Of a stretch of 64,000 nucleotides of DNA, positions 10,515 through 54,953 are shown piece after piece. The translations under genes were made by a program, and so were the position numbers. How positions within the stretch are numbered: position 1 is the stretch's first letter; the number at the start of each line of letters is the position of its first letter. The notes under the pieces were generated by a model. It did no database searches, was not told the DNA's origin, and was given only the letters and a program-made list of their open reading frames with translations. The DNA comes from Cliona cf. orientalis (Eukaryota > Porifera > Demospongiae > Clionaida > Clionaidae), in the NCBI GenBank assembly GCA_963930775.1, contig OZ005696.1:186001-250000 (forward strand), read 5' to 3'.

Positions 10515-12683
10515 ATGCTGTCTACTCTAAGATTTTCTACGACTAGGATCGCTCAGGCTCGCTGGCTGAGACCACTGCAAGCAGCCTCGTTAATTTCCAC
10601 CCCCACACCCCTCACACGTGCACCCCTTCACACATCACCACCAATACGCACTCTGGACGTCAGTAGCATAATCTCCCCAGACAACATAGTCCGGAGCCCC
10701 TTCCCCGACATTGAAGTGCCAACCAGTAGCCTCTATAGTTTCGTCTATAAAAACTTTGCGAAATACGGTTCAAAGGTTGCCCTTGTTCGAGGTGAGACGG
10801 GTCGTGAGTATACCTTCAACGAAATCGACGAACTCACGAGTAAATTTTCATCGTCTTTGCGACGCCAAGGTTTTCAGCAAGGTGATGTTTTGGCGATAGT
10901 TTCCCCCAATCTTCCCGAATATGCGACGGTCCTTTTTGGCACACTGGCCGCCGGGGGTGCGGTCTGTACATGTAACCCCACCTACTCCGTAGACGAGCTC
11001 ACCTACCAGTTTCAAAATTCAGGGTCAAAAATTGTGGCAACAGTTCCTGAAATCCTTGACACCGTTCGCCAAGCTGCCCAAAAGGCCAATATTGAGAAGG
11101 TGATTGTCATCGATCCATCGGACAATTCATCTTCTAGAGCTAGTGATGGAATTTTCTCGTACCAAGCCATGATCTCCGACAGCGGATCACTATTTTCACC
11201 AGTTGAGACAGCCCCTGGCGATATAACTGTGCTTCCCTACTCTAGCGGAACTACTGGTCTACCGAAAGGAGTTATGCTCACGAACAGGAGTGTGACTTCA
11301 AATATCGAACAGATGCACCATCCAGAACTTTTTCAGTACGAGCTGGAGGGCACGTGTCTGGTTGGCGTGCTACCGTTCTTCCACATCTATGGCATGGTCG
11401 TCATTTTATACTCCTCTCTCCACTTTGGCAGCAAGGCAGTGACAATGACAAAGTTCGATCCTGAGCTGTTTCTCTCTTGCCTCGACAAGTACAAAGTAAA
11501 TCTTTGCCATTTGGTACCCCCTCTGGTCCTCTTTCTCGCCAAGCACCCGCTGGTGGACAACTACAACCTCAAATCGTTAGACCAAATCATGGTAGGGGCT
11601 GCCCCACTGGGAGGAGAGGTCGTCAAGGCTGCGAGAGACAGGATCAACTGCCGACTGATTCGCCAAGGCTACGGGCTCTCCGAGACGAGCCCAGTGACGC
11701 ACATAATGCCACAGTCCTACAGCATGAGTAAACCTGCTTCAATTGGCCACCCCATCCGCAGTGTGCTGGCGAAGATCGTTAATCCCGAGACGGGTGAATC
11801 GTTGGGAGCGGGAGAGGAGGGGGAGCTGTGGCTGAGCGGACCAAACGTTATGACCGGGTACCTCAATCAACCCCAAGCCACTAAGGACACCATCACTGAT
11901 GACGGCTGGTTCAAGACGGGAGATGTAGGTGAGGGAAAACATACTATATACACATTCTGTTTTGACTGTACCTAATGACATTTTGTAAATCAAGGCTCCC
12001 TTTGTTAGCACCACAGCCCTTAATATTTTCAATGTAGAGCTCCATAGTTGCTTACTGACTTGGCAGCTGACACCACTCACTGACTGATAAAGAGCTCTTG
12101 ATATGCATACATACACTGAAGTTATGCAAACTCTGCTTACCACGTACATGTACATGTAGGTCGGTTTGATAATGATGGGAGTTTCTACATCACCGATCGT
12201 CTCAAGGAGCTGATAAAGGTCAAAGGTCTCCAGGTGGCCCCTGCTGAGCTGGAAGCCGTACTAGTGAGCCACCCGAAGATCGGCGATGCCGCGGTGACCA
12301 GCATACCGGACGAGAGGCAGGGGGAGGCCCCTAAGGCATTTATCGTTAGGAAGGACGAAAGGCTGACAGAGAAAGAAGTCATGGAATTCATGGCTAGCAA
12401 GGTGAGAGAGAGAGAGGAGGGAGGGAGAGAGAGAGAAGAGTATTGTTCAGTGGCAGTATTGTGAGGAGTGGTCATTGTACGGATACCTGATTGTATGAAA
12501 CAATGGTATTAAATTTAATGTATGTCTGTGCTCTGCAATAATTAATTATTGACTGTGTCATTGTTGTCCCTCTACCTTCAGCTTGCCCCACACAAGCAGC
12601 TGACTGGAGGGGTGCAATTCATCGACGCTGTCCCCAAGTCAGCCTCAGGCAAGATCCTCAGGCGGATGCTAAAGGACATGTGA
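10515..12683 (+). CDS. 4-coumarate:CoA ligase-like / acyl-CoA synthetase (ANL superfamily)
   Basis: Three exons join in phase to 585 residues: 10515-11928, 12160-12401 and 12582-12683. The protein has the ANL motifs in order: the phosphate loop [11 protein letters not shown] near residue 243, YGLSETSPV near 383, TGD near 469, the hinge region [13 protein letters not shown] at the start of exon 2, and [11 protein letters not shown] with the catalytic Lys near 572. It should activate a carboxylic acid to an acyl-adenylate and then the CoA thioester; the substrate is unknown. The N-terminus from Met 10515 is Arg/Ser/Thr-rich without acids ([18 protein letters not shown]), like a mitochondrial presequence. 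The C-terminus (KDM) is not a peroxisomal PTS1. The frame is open upstream to 10395, but that extension looks non-coding. Confidence 0.88.
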
Positions 12684-12778
12684 ACCCTCTTACAAATGTT
12701 TGTCTTTATTATAGCCTTGTACATGTATTTTTAGCATGATTAATTACCTGTCCTATATATAATTTATTTTTTGGTATA

Positions 12779-13355
12779 CAGTGGACTCTCTATTAACGGA
12801 CACTCCCAATAACGGACCTCTACCAAATAACGGACACTGCTATATGTACCAACCGATATCTCCATATGTTTAATACAGTAGCAGCACCTGAATAGCGGAC
12901 AACCTCCGAATTCCGGATAACGGACACAGCAGCTTGCACGAAGTAATACAGCACTATACAAAAAACGTTCCGACTAACGGACGGCGGTGGGTGTGGCTAA
13001 CCCCGCCTACGACCTTTTTGCATGCAGTTCATGGCATTATTAACAATCTGTACAAAAATAAGACAGCAATACATCTAGATCCACTCTAAAAAAATGGTAG
13101 TACTTTGTCTAGCTATAGTAATGACAACAGCCACTGATTTACTTGCTCAGATGGCAAGTAGCTAGCTAGCCATACAATGTCATGAAAACACTTGAATACA
13201 TCATGAATTTCTTTATAACAATGAATTATTGGCTATAAAATTAGTATTAGATGAAGTGGGGGGTGACTAAAGTAAAACACCCCAATAAAGGACATACCCC
13301 GAATAAAGGACAGAAGCCTATGTACCAAGGTGTCCGTTATTCGGAGAGTCCACTG
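12779..13355. mobile_element. pogo/Tigger-like MITE
   Basis: The ends are inverted repeats, CAGTGGACTCTC on the left and GAGAGTCCACTG on the right, each flanked by TA (12777-12778 and 13356-13357), the target duplication of Tc1/pogo elements. Copies of an AACGGAC or AAGGAC motif cluster at both ends, and the core is AT-rich without a transposase. The CAGTGGA start followed by 'TTAACGGAC' resembles Tigger-type termini. It is a non-autonomous element of 577 bases, 95 bases after the acyl-CoA synthetase stop. Confidence 0.7.
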
Positions 13356-13811
13356 TATTAAATTTACCATGCACTGTTGGTAATATTTATAATGACATAG
13401 TCTAGATATAAAGTAACATGTTTGGGACCATAGTAGCTATTTTTATCTGATTATGAGCTACATTTTAGTTTTTGCCAGCTCAATAAATAGCATTTTCTGG
13501 GAGGGACTATCGATAACGGGGCTAGACGGTGTCAGGGGTATCCCCTCTGGCACCTGCAGCTGAAAACTGCACATGGTCCTGGGCATATATGGCTTAGGGG
13601 TCGCCCAGGTTCCTCCCTTGAATACCCCCCATCCCTGGAAGTATGCCAGCTGCGGTAATGTCCGCAGGGTCACTCCCAAACGGATCACCGAAGCTGCGGC
13701 ACCTCGGCCCGGGGGGAGGGATGATTGGGACTATTTTTTGAATTTTTTTTTTTTTTCACTTGTCGAAATTACGTATATAGTACAGTGTGCATGCCAGCTG
13801 CTGCAGCACGA

Positions 13812-14355
13812 ACTGACCAATCAGATCACAGTATTTGTTACAACTATAGGGTAATGTAGGTATTGTAGGTATTGTAAGGTATTTTAAGGTATTGTGAGGT
13901 ATTGTAAGGTAATGTAGGTCAGGAATCTGATTGGTCAGTTGGCGGTCCACTATTTTACTTTGCTTTGCTCGGGATGCTACAGCCTTGGGCCATTGAGTGA
14001 CCAATCGGATCACAGTATTTGTTACAATTATAGGATAATGTAGGTATTATAAGGTATTGTATATAGGGTAACATAGGTCAGGAATCTGATTAGTCAGTTG
14101 GAGATCCACTATTTCACTTTGCTTTGCTTGGGATGCTACAGCCTCGGGCCTCTGAGTGACCAATCGGATCACAGTATTTGTTACAATTATAAGGTAATGT
14201 AGGTATTATAAGGTATTGTAAGGTATTTTAAGATATTGTAAGGTATTGTAGGGTAATGTAGGTCAGGAATCTGATTGGTCAGTTGGAGGTCCACTATTTT
14301 AATTTGCTTTGCTTGGGATGCTACACAGCCTCAGGCCTCTGAGTGACCAATCGGG
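13812..14355. repeat. Tandem satellite, about three units of 157-188 bp
   Basis: Unit starts (GACCAATC...ATCACAGTATTTGTTACAA) lie near 13812, 14000 and 14157, with a truncated start near 14345. Each unit has a variable run of AAGGTATTGT-type steps, then GGTCAGGAATCTGATTGGTCAGTTGG and TTTGCTTTGCTxGGGATGCTACA. Length differences come mainly from the number of GGTATTGT steps. GACCAATC and GATTGGTC are inverted relative to each other, so each unit can form a hairpin. The rest of 13356-14698 shows nothing coding. Confidence 0.75.
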
Positions 14356-14698
14356 GGGGGTTCTTTTTCTTCATTACAAGTATTTTTTTTCTTCAAGTAT
14401 GTTTGATATAATAATCATGGGATAATGTATAGCTAATATGCACGAGTTATTCACAGCATACATGACAGTAATGCATGCCCTCGAGCTCCAGGTAAGGATA
14501 CAGACTATTATAAGAAAAAATAATTATTAATGATTGTTTGAAAAATATTTTTCGTTGTAGCTATAGCTACAGTATAACAGTAAACCTTCACTGCATTCTT
14601 GTATTACAATAACAATGACTATTATACAATATAGAAACAATATCATGTATTTTCAAATAAATATTAGCTATGACAGAAATTTCTATACACACAAAATA

Positions 14699-17600
14699 CT
14701 ATTCTGCTAATGTAGTAATGAGTTGTTCTAGTTGCATGATGACCCCATCCATTATCGGCCTGTCGCTAGGCACCATAGAGAGGCACTTCTCAATAACAGT
14801 ATAAACAAGAGGAGACTCCATTTTGGCTTTCTCCATTATCCCAGCGAGGCCGCCACTGTGGTCCGAAGGGAAACAGCTGGTGATCACCTCACAAAGAAGC
14901 ACTCCATAGCTGTACACATCTGCAGAAGGGGACTGAGGTTGATGAGCTTCCGTGCGCATCTCAGGGGCAGAATAGACAAGAGCGCCTTCACCAGGAGTGG
15001 TCGCAAAGCGGACAAGATTTGCCGAGCCGAAATCGGATAATTTTGCTCTCCACTGCTTATGGGCGAGTTCTTCGAGCAAGACGTTAGAACTGCTGATGTC
15101 TCGGTGGATGATGGGTGTATGCTGAAGGTGTAGGTAGTTGAGAGCCAATGCCACGTCCTGCATTATCCATAACTTCTCCAAATTGGAAGTAACGATTTCT
15201 TCCCGATATGCACGTCTAAGAGTATAGCTGAGCAGCTCAGTGACTATCATCGGTCCAGTGGGGGCATCAAGAACAGCTGCAATGAAGAGGACGAGATTTG
15301 GGTGTCGAAGTTCAGCCATGATGCTAATCTCCCTTTGAATCTGACTCTTGGAGAATTGTGATAGAATGTTCTTGTGCAGGCACTTGACTGCAACAACTTT
15401 GCCACGGAATGTCCCCGTCATGACATAGCCCCAGGCTCCCGTGCCAACCATGTTTTGAGTTAGTTTGATTTCCTCATAACTCACGACATCCTTGTCACAT
15501 ATTTGGGGTTCACTCTGCTGAAGGCTTTCTTGGACCTGTTTTTGTAACTCTTGGATCTTTCTCAATAGATCCTCTCTCTCTTTGGTAAGTTGATCAACAG
15601 TGGAGGATCTCTCTATTAAGTCAGTCTCGAGCTTTTCAGTCATTTTCCCTGTTTTTTCCTTCATCTGTGAAAGTTGTTGTTGCAATTGCTTCACACTGAA
15701 TTGCAATGCCACCTTTTCCCCAGTGATTTGACTGACAACACATGTCTTTTCCATCAGCTCAGCCTCAAGTTGAACACTCAGTTTGAGCCTCTCTGCTTCA
15801 GCTTCTATCCTTGCTCTCAGCTTCTCTGCATCTTCCTGCTCACATTTCAGCTGCTCCTGAAGCTCTTGTATCTCTATCTTCATCTCTTCTTCCCTCCCTT
15901 CTTGTATCTTGATTGTGCAAAGAACATCATCTAATTTTTCCTTTATGTTATTTCTCTCGGCCATCAGTTCACTGTAGGCCACTGCTGAAGTAGATGCTTC
16001 ATTTTCCTTCTCTTTCAATTTCTCTGTCAATTCCTGGACCCTCTCTTGAAGCTGGTGTTCCTCTACCTCCGTGATGGATGGTTGCTGTAGATCTGTGGTG
16101 TTTGAATTCTCCAAAGTTTCCAGTACCTTCTTTAGCTCTTTCTCTAACTTATCTCTCTCCTCCCGTATCTCCCTCACTACACTTTCCGGCACCATACTGC
16201 TCTGTTCTGCATTGATTATAGACTCTGTCGAGAACTGGAACATGTTTTGATAATCTTCATCTGATGTCCCCTCAGTCGTTAGCTCCCCGCTTAGCTGACC
16301 CTCGACGAAAGCCCCTTCCGATAACGTGTATTTTTCATCACCTTCAAGCTGCTTTTCCAATGCAACGGATTGATCTGCTGGTAGTTGCTGGCCCACAGCC
16401 GTAGATCCTTGGAGCTGTTGTAAAGTGCGATCCATTTGCAACTGTAGTTGTTCCTTCTCTTCATAGAGCTGTTGTTCCATTAGTGAAGTCTGGCTGATTT
16501 GAGCCATGAATGAATTGAACAGTTCATCCTTCTCTTTCTCGATCTCCATGGCTTTGTTTGTAGCTAGAGCAAGCTTCTCTTCTGCAGCCATTAATTTTTG
16601 TTTTAACTCCTCCATCGCTTCATTCTCTCCATCCCTTCTCTCATTACCTAACTGCACATCATCATTCTCTGAACTTCCCCCAAAATCATTGACGTCTTGT
16701 TTCTGCTCCACTTCTCTTTGCTGCTGTTCTAGTTCCTCGCTCATCTCTTTGAGCTCTCTCCTTAGTGACTCACTGACGACCTGCTCCTTGGCATAATTGG
16801 TCTCGGCTGCTTCGAATTTCCCCTGAACCGTGCTCAGTTGATTTTTCAACTTCTCCATTCCACTTCTCATTTCGTGCATCTTCTTCTTGGCATGCTGTAG
16901 CTCGCTCATGGTAGCTACCACCCTCTGTTCATAGTCCTCCTTATCCACTCTCACTATTCCTATCTCCTCTCTCACCTATAAAAGTTTAATACTATCTTAT
17001 ATTGCACATTCAATGTCTAGTTGATAAAATAGTCCCCAGATACCTTCACAGCTCTAAAATTTAATAATAATTTTGCTTATAGCATACCTGTGTTATCTCC
17101 GTTACCATGGCGTCCAGTCGTTGTTTGTACTTTTCTTTCAGCTGCCTCTCTGTGACGATCTGCTGTTGCATCTCTTGCTGCATGGCATCGATCAATCCGC
17201 TAGTAAAGCTGCCTCTCTGAGCTAGCGTCTTGCTCTGTTCCATCTCCTTAATGTGAGCCTTCTCTATCTCCAGCGATTTATTAGCCGCTATCAAGCTGGA
17301 TTTTAGCATGTTGATTTCAACCTTTTTGTCCTCAATTTCTTTCCTTATCATCTTCAACTCTTCTACATGGCTGCACTGATCCTTGCAATTTTCCTTCTTG
17401 GGGGAATATGTCAATCCCCCCGGAGTCTGGGGGGCATGGCTTTGTCCCATGGAGACGACTCGGGGTAGAGTGGATGAGCTGGTTCTTGGGATGAGGGGGG
17501 TCTTTCTCACTGTGTAGACTGGGCATTGCTGTGAGAACTTGAATCTTACAACTTGAACAAGGGTTGTCAAGTCAGAGCGACCCTATAGCAGTATAATATA

Positions 17601-19168
17601 TAGGATAAAAAATCCCTTATGATAAATACATGCAGTGAGTGCTAAGTGAAACAGCTTTTATCATTATCATAGCTAATCACTCACACACACACACACACAC
17701 ACGCAAAAAAAACCCACCACGTAAGTAGCTGGCTGTTATAATCTTCCCCACTTTCAATTTATAGCACACCATGCAATACATATGTTGTGTGGATCCCAAT
17801 ATTAATAACATCAAGAGATTTAGTATAGCTAATACTTTCAATGTTATACTATTGCATAATCTTTGTTATTAATATCACAGTAACAGCACACTCGCTAGCT
17901 AGCTGTGGTCTCACCTCTTTCCACTCAGCGAGATAAGGTACATCGACCTTTCCATCTCTCTCCAGATATCCGGCAGAGGCTATGGCCATATCTGCCGTGG
18001 GATTGACGTAGACCAGTGGCCTCTCCTTTGGGTAGCCTTTGGGAAGCCACACCCTGATGGGGATGTTGTACTGATGATCTACACCAGGGAGATTAAAAGT
18101 TAATCACCATGGACGATAATAGCTAATTATTTTGTAATCAGTTTGAATCGTATATAAATCCTAGCCACTGTCAGATACGAGAAAGATAGTGGGGTTGCAA
18201 GTCAGCTATACAGTATGTATGCACAAGTTTATGGAGATAGGTGCCGGTGTCATATGGCTTAATATTAGTATCAATATTATGTGCTTGGATCTCACCAACT
18301 ATAGTGACTGGAATTGTTCCACTCAGCTGCATCAAATCAGCTCTCTTTCCAGTCGGAAAACCTGCCACAAATAAATCCAATCTAGAATGAGACTCATCAC
18401 TTATTTTCGATCATTCCCTTACTGTATTCCTTGACTGATGGTTTCAGATCATTGAAGGTCTCGATTGTTGCTAAAATGGCCCTTGCTACTTGTCCTGGGT
18501 GGCTGTACTGCATTCAGCATGTGTTTATGCAAGTGTGTGTGTGTGTGAGAGTATTTTATAGTGATTGTAGCTATCAGCTGGGCCGGGTATAGCTAGATCA
18601 GCTACTCTACTCAGTGAGTATGACAATAGTGTGAAATAGCTACAGCTATAGCTACGTAGCTCTCCCATTGATTGCATATTCTTTAGTTGGGAGTTTGCTG
18701 TTTTTGACAAACAGTCTTATCTCATGCCTAGCTCCTCCATTCACTACGGCTGGGCTGTTGTCGGATGAATCGCCCGTTAACAAAAGCTCTTGCTATCCAA
18801 TTACGCACACTTTACCCATCCATTTCCAAAACAGCAACTGTGGTATCATCAACACTGAATTCTGGCAACATCACGACATGGATTGCATACCATAACCATA
18901 GCTTTCAACCTATGGTGGTTTTAGCCCAGCACGGTATGTAGCTGCTAGATACTGTGCACTTGCACTCTATAGCTTCTGGGGCTGACAAATGAACAAAGCT
19001 AATTGTCTCAGTCCAGACTCATTTTCTTGAGGAGGTCCAAGCTAGGGAGCTAGGGGGTCTGGGGATGAGGTAGCACTAACAGTATGATGATACCTTTGTG
19101 TTCTTGAGTGTCTGTTTTATCTGTTTCTCTGTTGGGTGGGGGACACTGGTAGCACCGACGGTTGCCAT
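14699..19168 (-). CDS. UEV domain (TSG101 type) / coiled-coil / protein kinase fusion
   Basis: Six exons join in phase to 1053 residues: 19168-19094, 18507-18423, 18361-18296, 18078-17915, 17582-17088 and 16975-14699. Residues 1-150 are a TSG101-like UEV: LMQLSGTIPVTIV, QYNIPIRVWLPKGYP, VYVNPTADM, VPYLAEWKE and CPVYTV, all with close counterparts in human TSG101. Residues about 190-790 are Glu/Lys/Gln-rich coiled coil. Residues 796-1053 are a kinase domain with a GTGAWGYV loop, VAVK lysine, HRDISSSNVLL catalytic loop, DFG and SAPE, all intact, so it is likely active and of TKL type. Exon 5 spans the UEV end and coil start, and exon 6 spans coil and kinase, so the fusion does not rest on gene prediction. 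The TSG101 steadiness box is absent. UEVs of this type bind ubiquitin and PTAP motifs; an ESCRT or ubiquitin-linked kinase is inferred. Confidence 0.9.
17683..17702. repeat. (CA)n microsatellite
   Basis: A run of CA dinucleotides of about 20 bases in intron 4 of the UEV-kinase gene. Confidence 0.8.
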
Positions 19169-20535
19169 GGTATTATAGTTGAAGCGTAATCTGTAAGATT
19201 GGGCAATCCGGCACCTCATACAGCTGACAACTTGACAAGTATAGGCATGCATAATGATAATTATTATGTAGATATTTCAGAAGCCATGCAACAAGCTGTA
19301 GGTATAGCTAACTGTGATTCAACTTACCAACTTGATGATAGCTATCCTTGAGAGGATGAACAGGTCTACGTTTTGTCCAGGTTTGAGATAATGGAGCTAA
19401 CTAGCTTACTTTATCTTGAGCTTGTTGACTAATGAGTTTTACGGTGGAATAACTGACTGGATTGGGAAATCACAAATCCAAACAACTCACCCTTCAACTC
19501 AGTATAACAGTACACCGCAGCACTGTGCTGTCAATTGTATACAGTAGCTAGCGCTGTTGTATGCTTTCAGTTTTGAGTGCAAATGTATACTCAACATGCA
19601 ATAGTGACATGCACACTCTATAAGCTATAATCTTTGGCTGCATGGATCAAGTGTACTATTACATACAAACTGTATAGTTATCACTACATGAAATGTAGTC
19701 AGAGGTGCTGGTAATAATAGAGCATGCCTAGATGGTGGGTGCTGCTGTGTAAAGGGATTTCCACCATGACATTGTATTATTACAAACACGAAAGCAATGA
19801 GCATGCTGAGTATACAGTAGTTATCTTATAAACAGTAATCACATGCAGCATATTCGTACACATGTTGACGTTTAATATTGTTCAGCTGCACATGATAGTC
19901 TAGCTATAATAATATTATTATAACGCAGTATGCGCAGATATTCTGTATTGACAGACTGGAAATGTTAAACTTTTTTTTAATTGATCCACAATAGGCAAAT
20001 ACAAAAACCAAGAAAGTTATAACTCGAGAGAATTCACAGAAATAATAGATTTTAATAGAGTGACACAAAATAATAGAACACACAATAATTGCACCAAGCT
20101 CCTCAAATAGGAGAATAATTTCAATTAAAAATATTGGCAAAATTTGACAGAAAGAATAATATTAAAAGGAGAAAATAAACTTTAATTACAGACAGAGGTT
20201 TTGATTGGTGTAGTATTGGATGACATCATAACAAAAAGATTCTAAATAATATAGAATAGAATGGACAAATACTTGTGCTTGTGTTGGTGCTATAATTAGA
20301 TCTCTCTCTCTAGGGGATGCATCAAAAACGAGAAATTACTAAAACATCAAAAATAATCCTTACAATAGCGTACCACCTGACAATATCTCTGCAATTTTTT
20401 GAAAAATTTGAAATAACTCCTAGGATAAGAATATAATATTTCTCTCACCAAACGTTTTGGACAACGAAAAAAGGGAGAAAATTTGATCAAATTTATTCGC
20501 CTAAAGTTCAAAAAAAATTTCACCAGCCAGAGTTG
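19169..20535. other. Spacer upstream of the UEV-kinase gene
   Basis: This AT-rich stretch of 1.37 kb has no convincing exon on either strand. It must hold the UEV-kinase promoter and the 3' end of the zinc-finger gene, whose likely poly(A) signal is at 20492-20497. Confidence 0.5.
20492..20497 (-). terminator. AATAAA poly(A) signal of the zinc-finger gene
   Basis: AATAAA on the minus strand, about 40 bases after the stop codon at 20536. Confidence 0.5.
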
Positions 20536-35303
<14,768 letters not shown>

Positions 35304-35790
35304 GACAACACACTCGTGTATGTACGACCTTTCCAGGTACCACTTAAAGCGATTTACTCGACTCGACTGGGATGTGTAGCTACAGAGAACTAATAAATGC
35401 AGGTAATTTGTTCGACACACTTTTAGTATCCGCTGCTAATTAAAATTCTCTCTATATAGCTGACACTCACTTGAATACACTAGCTGATATAATCAATTTT
35501 TTTCAAACACAGCTAGTATTAGCAGCTAAATGGTGAATTAACTGTTGCTAGCTAGACGTATACACACTGACTGAACAGCAAGCCCAATTGGCAACACTGG
35601 TATAAATTTCCTATACTCCCTGAGCCAACTTATTGGCTGGACCAGCTGCTATAGCACAATAGGCTAGCTATGTCTGCAAGACAAACCACTTGCAATTCAC
35701 AACTGACTGATTTAGTTGAAAATTCATTGACCAAAAGTCAGACTTTTGGATACTGTCATGATAACACCTGGTCAAAGCAAGTGAGGCTGG

Positions 35791-35801
35791 GCCTTTATAT
35801 A
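35791..35801 (-). promoter_or_regulatory. Candidate TATA box for the zinc-finger gene
   Basis: The minus strand reads CTATATAAAGGC here, about 490 bases before the assigned start Met at 35303 and within range of a long 5' UTR. No other promoter evidence is visible, so this is tentative. Confidence 0.25.
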
Positions 35802-36839
35802 GCTAGCAGGGGGAGAGAGGGGGAGGGAGGGACGGAGAGGGAGGGGGGGGAGGTAGAATAGAAAGTGGCAAAAATCACCGCGACGACATATGCTCTGTGT
35901 GTGCGTACTGCGCCACATGTACACAATGAAAAAATGAATGGATGGCGAAAAAATGCATTTATTGCAAGTGAGAGAGGGCATGCGCAGAAAGCTAGGATCG
36001 ACTAGAGCCACGCACACTGCACGCACGTGACGGACCTAAAGGGGTGGATTAAATAGAAAAAAGTAAATCAACAGCAATTTTTCGAAGTATACACCTTTGC
36101 AGCTCTCCTATCCTATAGATCTAGTACGTCTTGGGTGTCGCATTCTCACCCCAGACATATTGTAACCTCCCCTGCATTTTTCTTTAATCTCGAGCCTATT
36201 AAAAGCAATCTGGAGCTGGTTCCATTATTCATTACTATCACACTAGACAAGTGCATGAATGTACAAGAGGTCAGTCCACTATCACTACAATATTCATTAA
36301 AAAAATAACCTGCTGACATGCCACTATACTATTGTTGAGTGCATACTTCCATTAAATTTACATTGATACATGTATACAGTACCACACCACTATCTAGAAT
36401 ATCAAAGCCTTTTGTACATGTACTCTGTAGCTAGCGTCTGCAGAGCTAGCTCACATGTACGCTACAAGCTATCATATGGCAAACCATAGCAAACATACAA
36501 ACATCCAGCCATAGCCATGCGCATAAATGGAAGCACTAAAGTGGTTGTTCTAGCAAGCAGCAAACAGCTGCTTCTATGCTGCCACATGGCTAGCTAGCTA
36601 CGCATGATCGACGGTGGAGCACGCAGATGTATATTATTTTGCTGATCGCCATGCGCATCTTATGGAAATGTATAGCTGCATTATCCACTTCTATACAGCG
36701 CATGCTTAAATCGATAGATCGTGTATAAAGTTAATGGCGGACGTATGGATGGCTCAGTATGTGCGTGCAGGAAGATGGATAGATTTAGAGCATGCAGAGG
36801 GCTAGAGGGGGAACTAGGGTAGCTAGCTAGGGGGCTGAC

Positions 36840-37022
36840 CTTGCACTCTCTTGAGCTCCTTCTAACCGCTCCTCCGCTGCTCGAAGACTTGCTAGCAGCA
36901 GCAGCAGCTGCTCCTGCAGGCGCCACCTGGGGTTGGTGCGCAGCAGCCGTCTCCGTGGCGACTGGTGAAGATGACGAACTAGATGTCTTTCTCATGGAGC
37001 GAGTGAATTGAGCACATCGCAT
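36840..37022 (-). CDS. Candidate upstream first exon, Ser/Ala-rich, ending at a donor
   Basis: An ATG at 37022 opens 61 codons (Ser runs, Ala runs, then VRRSSRECK) ending at a GT donor at 36839 in phase 0. It could splice in phase to an AG at about 35363 inside the open frame that leads into the first zinc-finger exon (SSRVNRFKWYLERS...), giving a longer N-terminus. The composition resembles the disordered N-terminus of the zinc-finger protein. No homology supports it; it may equally be 5' UTR or unrelated. Confidence 0.3.
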
Positions 37023-37684
37023 TTTCAAAAACAGAGGCTCGATCGATGGCGCGCGCGATGGACGGGTGATCCCAAGTGGTTCTGGAGGGTGTAGAGCAGT
37101 AGATCGGGGTTTATCGGCAGCAGGCGCGTGGCAAATAGCAATCTCTCCACTTTGCAAGGCAGCGCTTGATTGAGCTCGGGTCGATCTCCCACGTACGTAC
37201 AGAGCTAGCCTCGATCGCGACACGATCACTCAACAAGCACACTATCAGCTCAAGTACAGGCGCCACACTCGGGAAAACGCACCTATCAGGTACGCTTTTG
37301 TATGCCCAGCCCATGCCTGCAAATCCATGGATCCAGCGCTTCCTAAATGCATTACGTCATTTTTTTCGGAAATGCGCGCGCGCTGGCGCGCATCGATCGC
37401 ATGATCTAAAAGTGATAAATTATGTAATTTGTTCTGGAATTCACTTCCACCTTCATAACTTCCGGGGCAAAATTCCTCGCCCAAGAAAACTCGAGTTCCC
37501 ATTTTTACCATATTCAGTCGAGGATGTGACAACACGGTGAAACTTAATGCAGCTTCAAAGGACAATATCTAGTGCATGTGATGACAATAATATTATTATC
37601 ATAATCCTGTTACATAAGAAAAGCATTATTAAGTCAGAACAAAAGTCATATGATAGTTTATTTAGACAGCCGAGGGAAGGGAGT

Positions 37685-54953
<17,269 letters not shown>

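Larger units (their letters stand above)
35304..37684. other. Spacer between the zinc-finger gene and the SF3A1 3' end
   Basis: Besides the candidate exon at 36840-37022 and a possible TATA box near 35795, it holds a purine-rich GGGAGG tract at 35808-35855 and a GC-rich, CGCG-containing patch at 37040-37390 that could be a promoter region. Confidence 0.45.
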
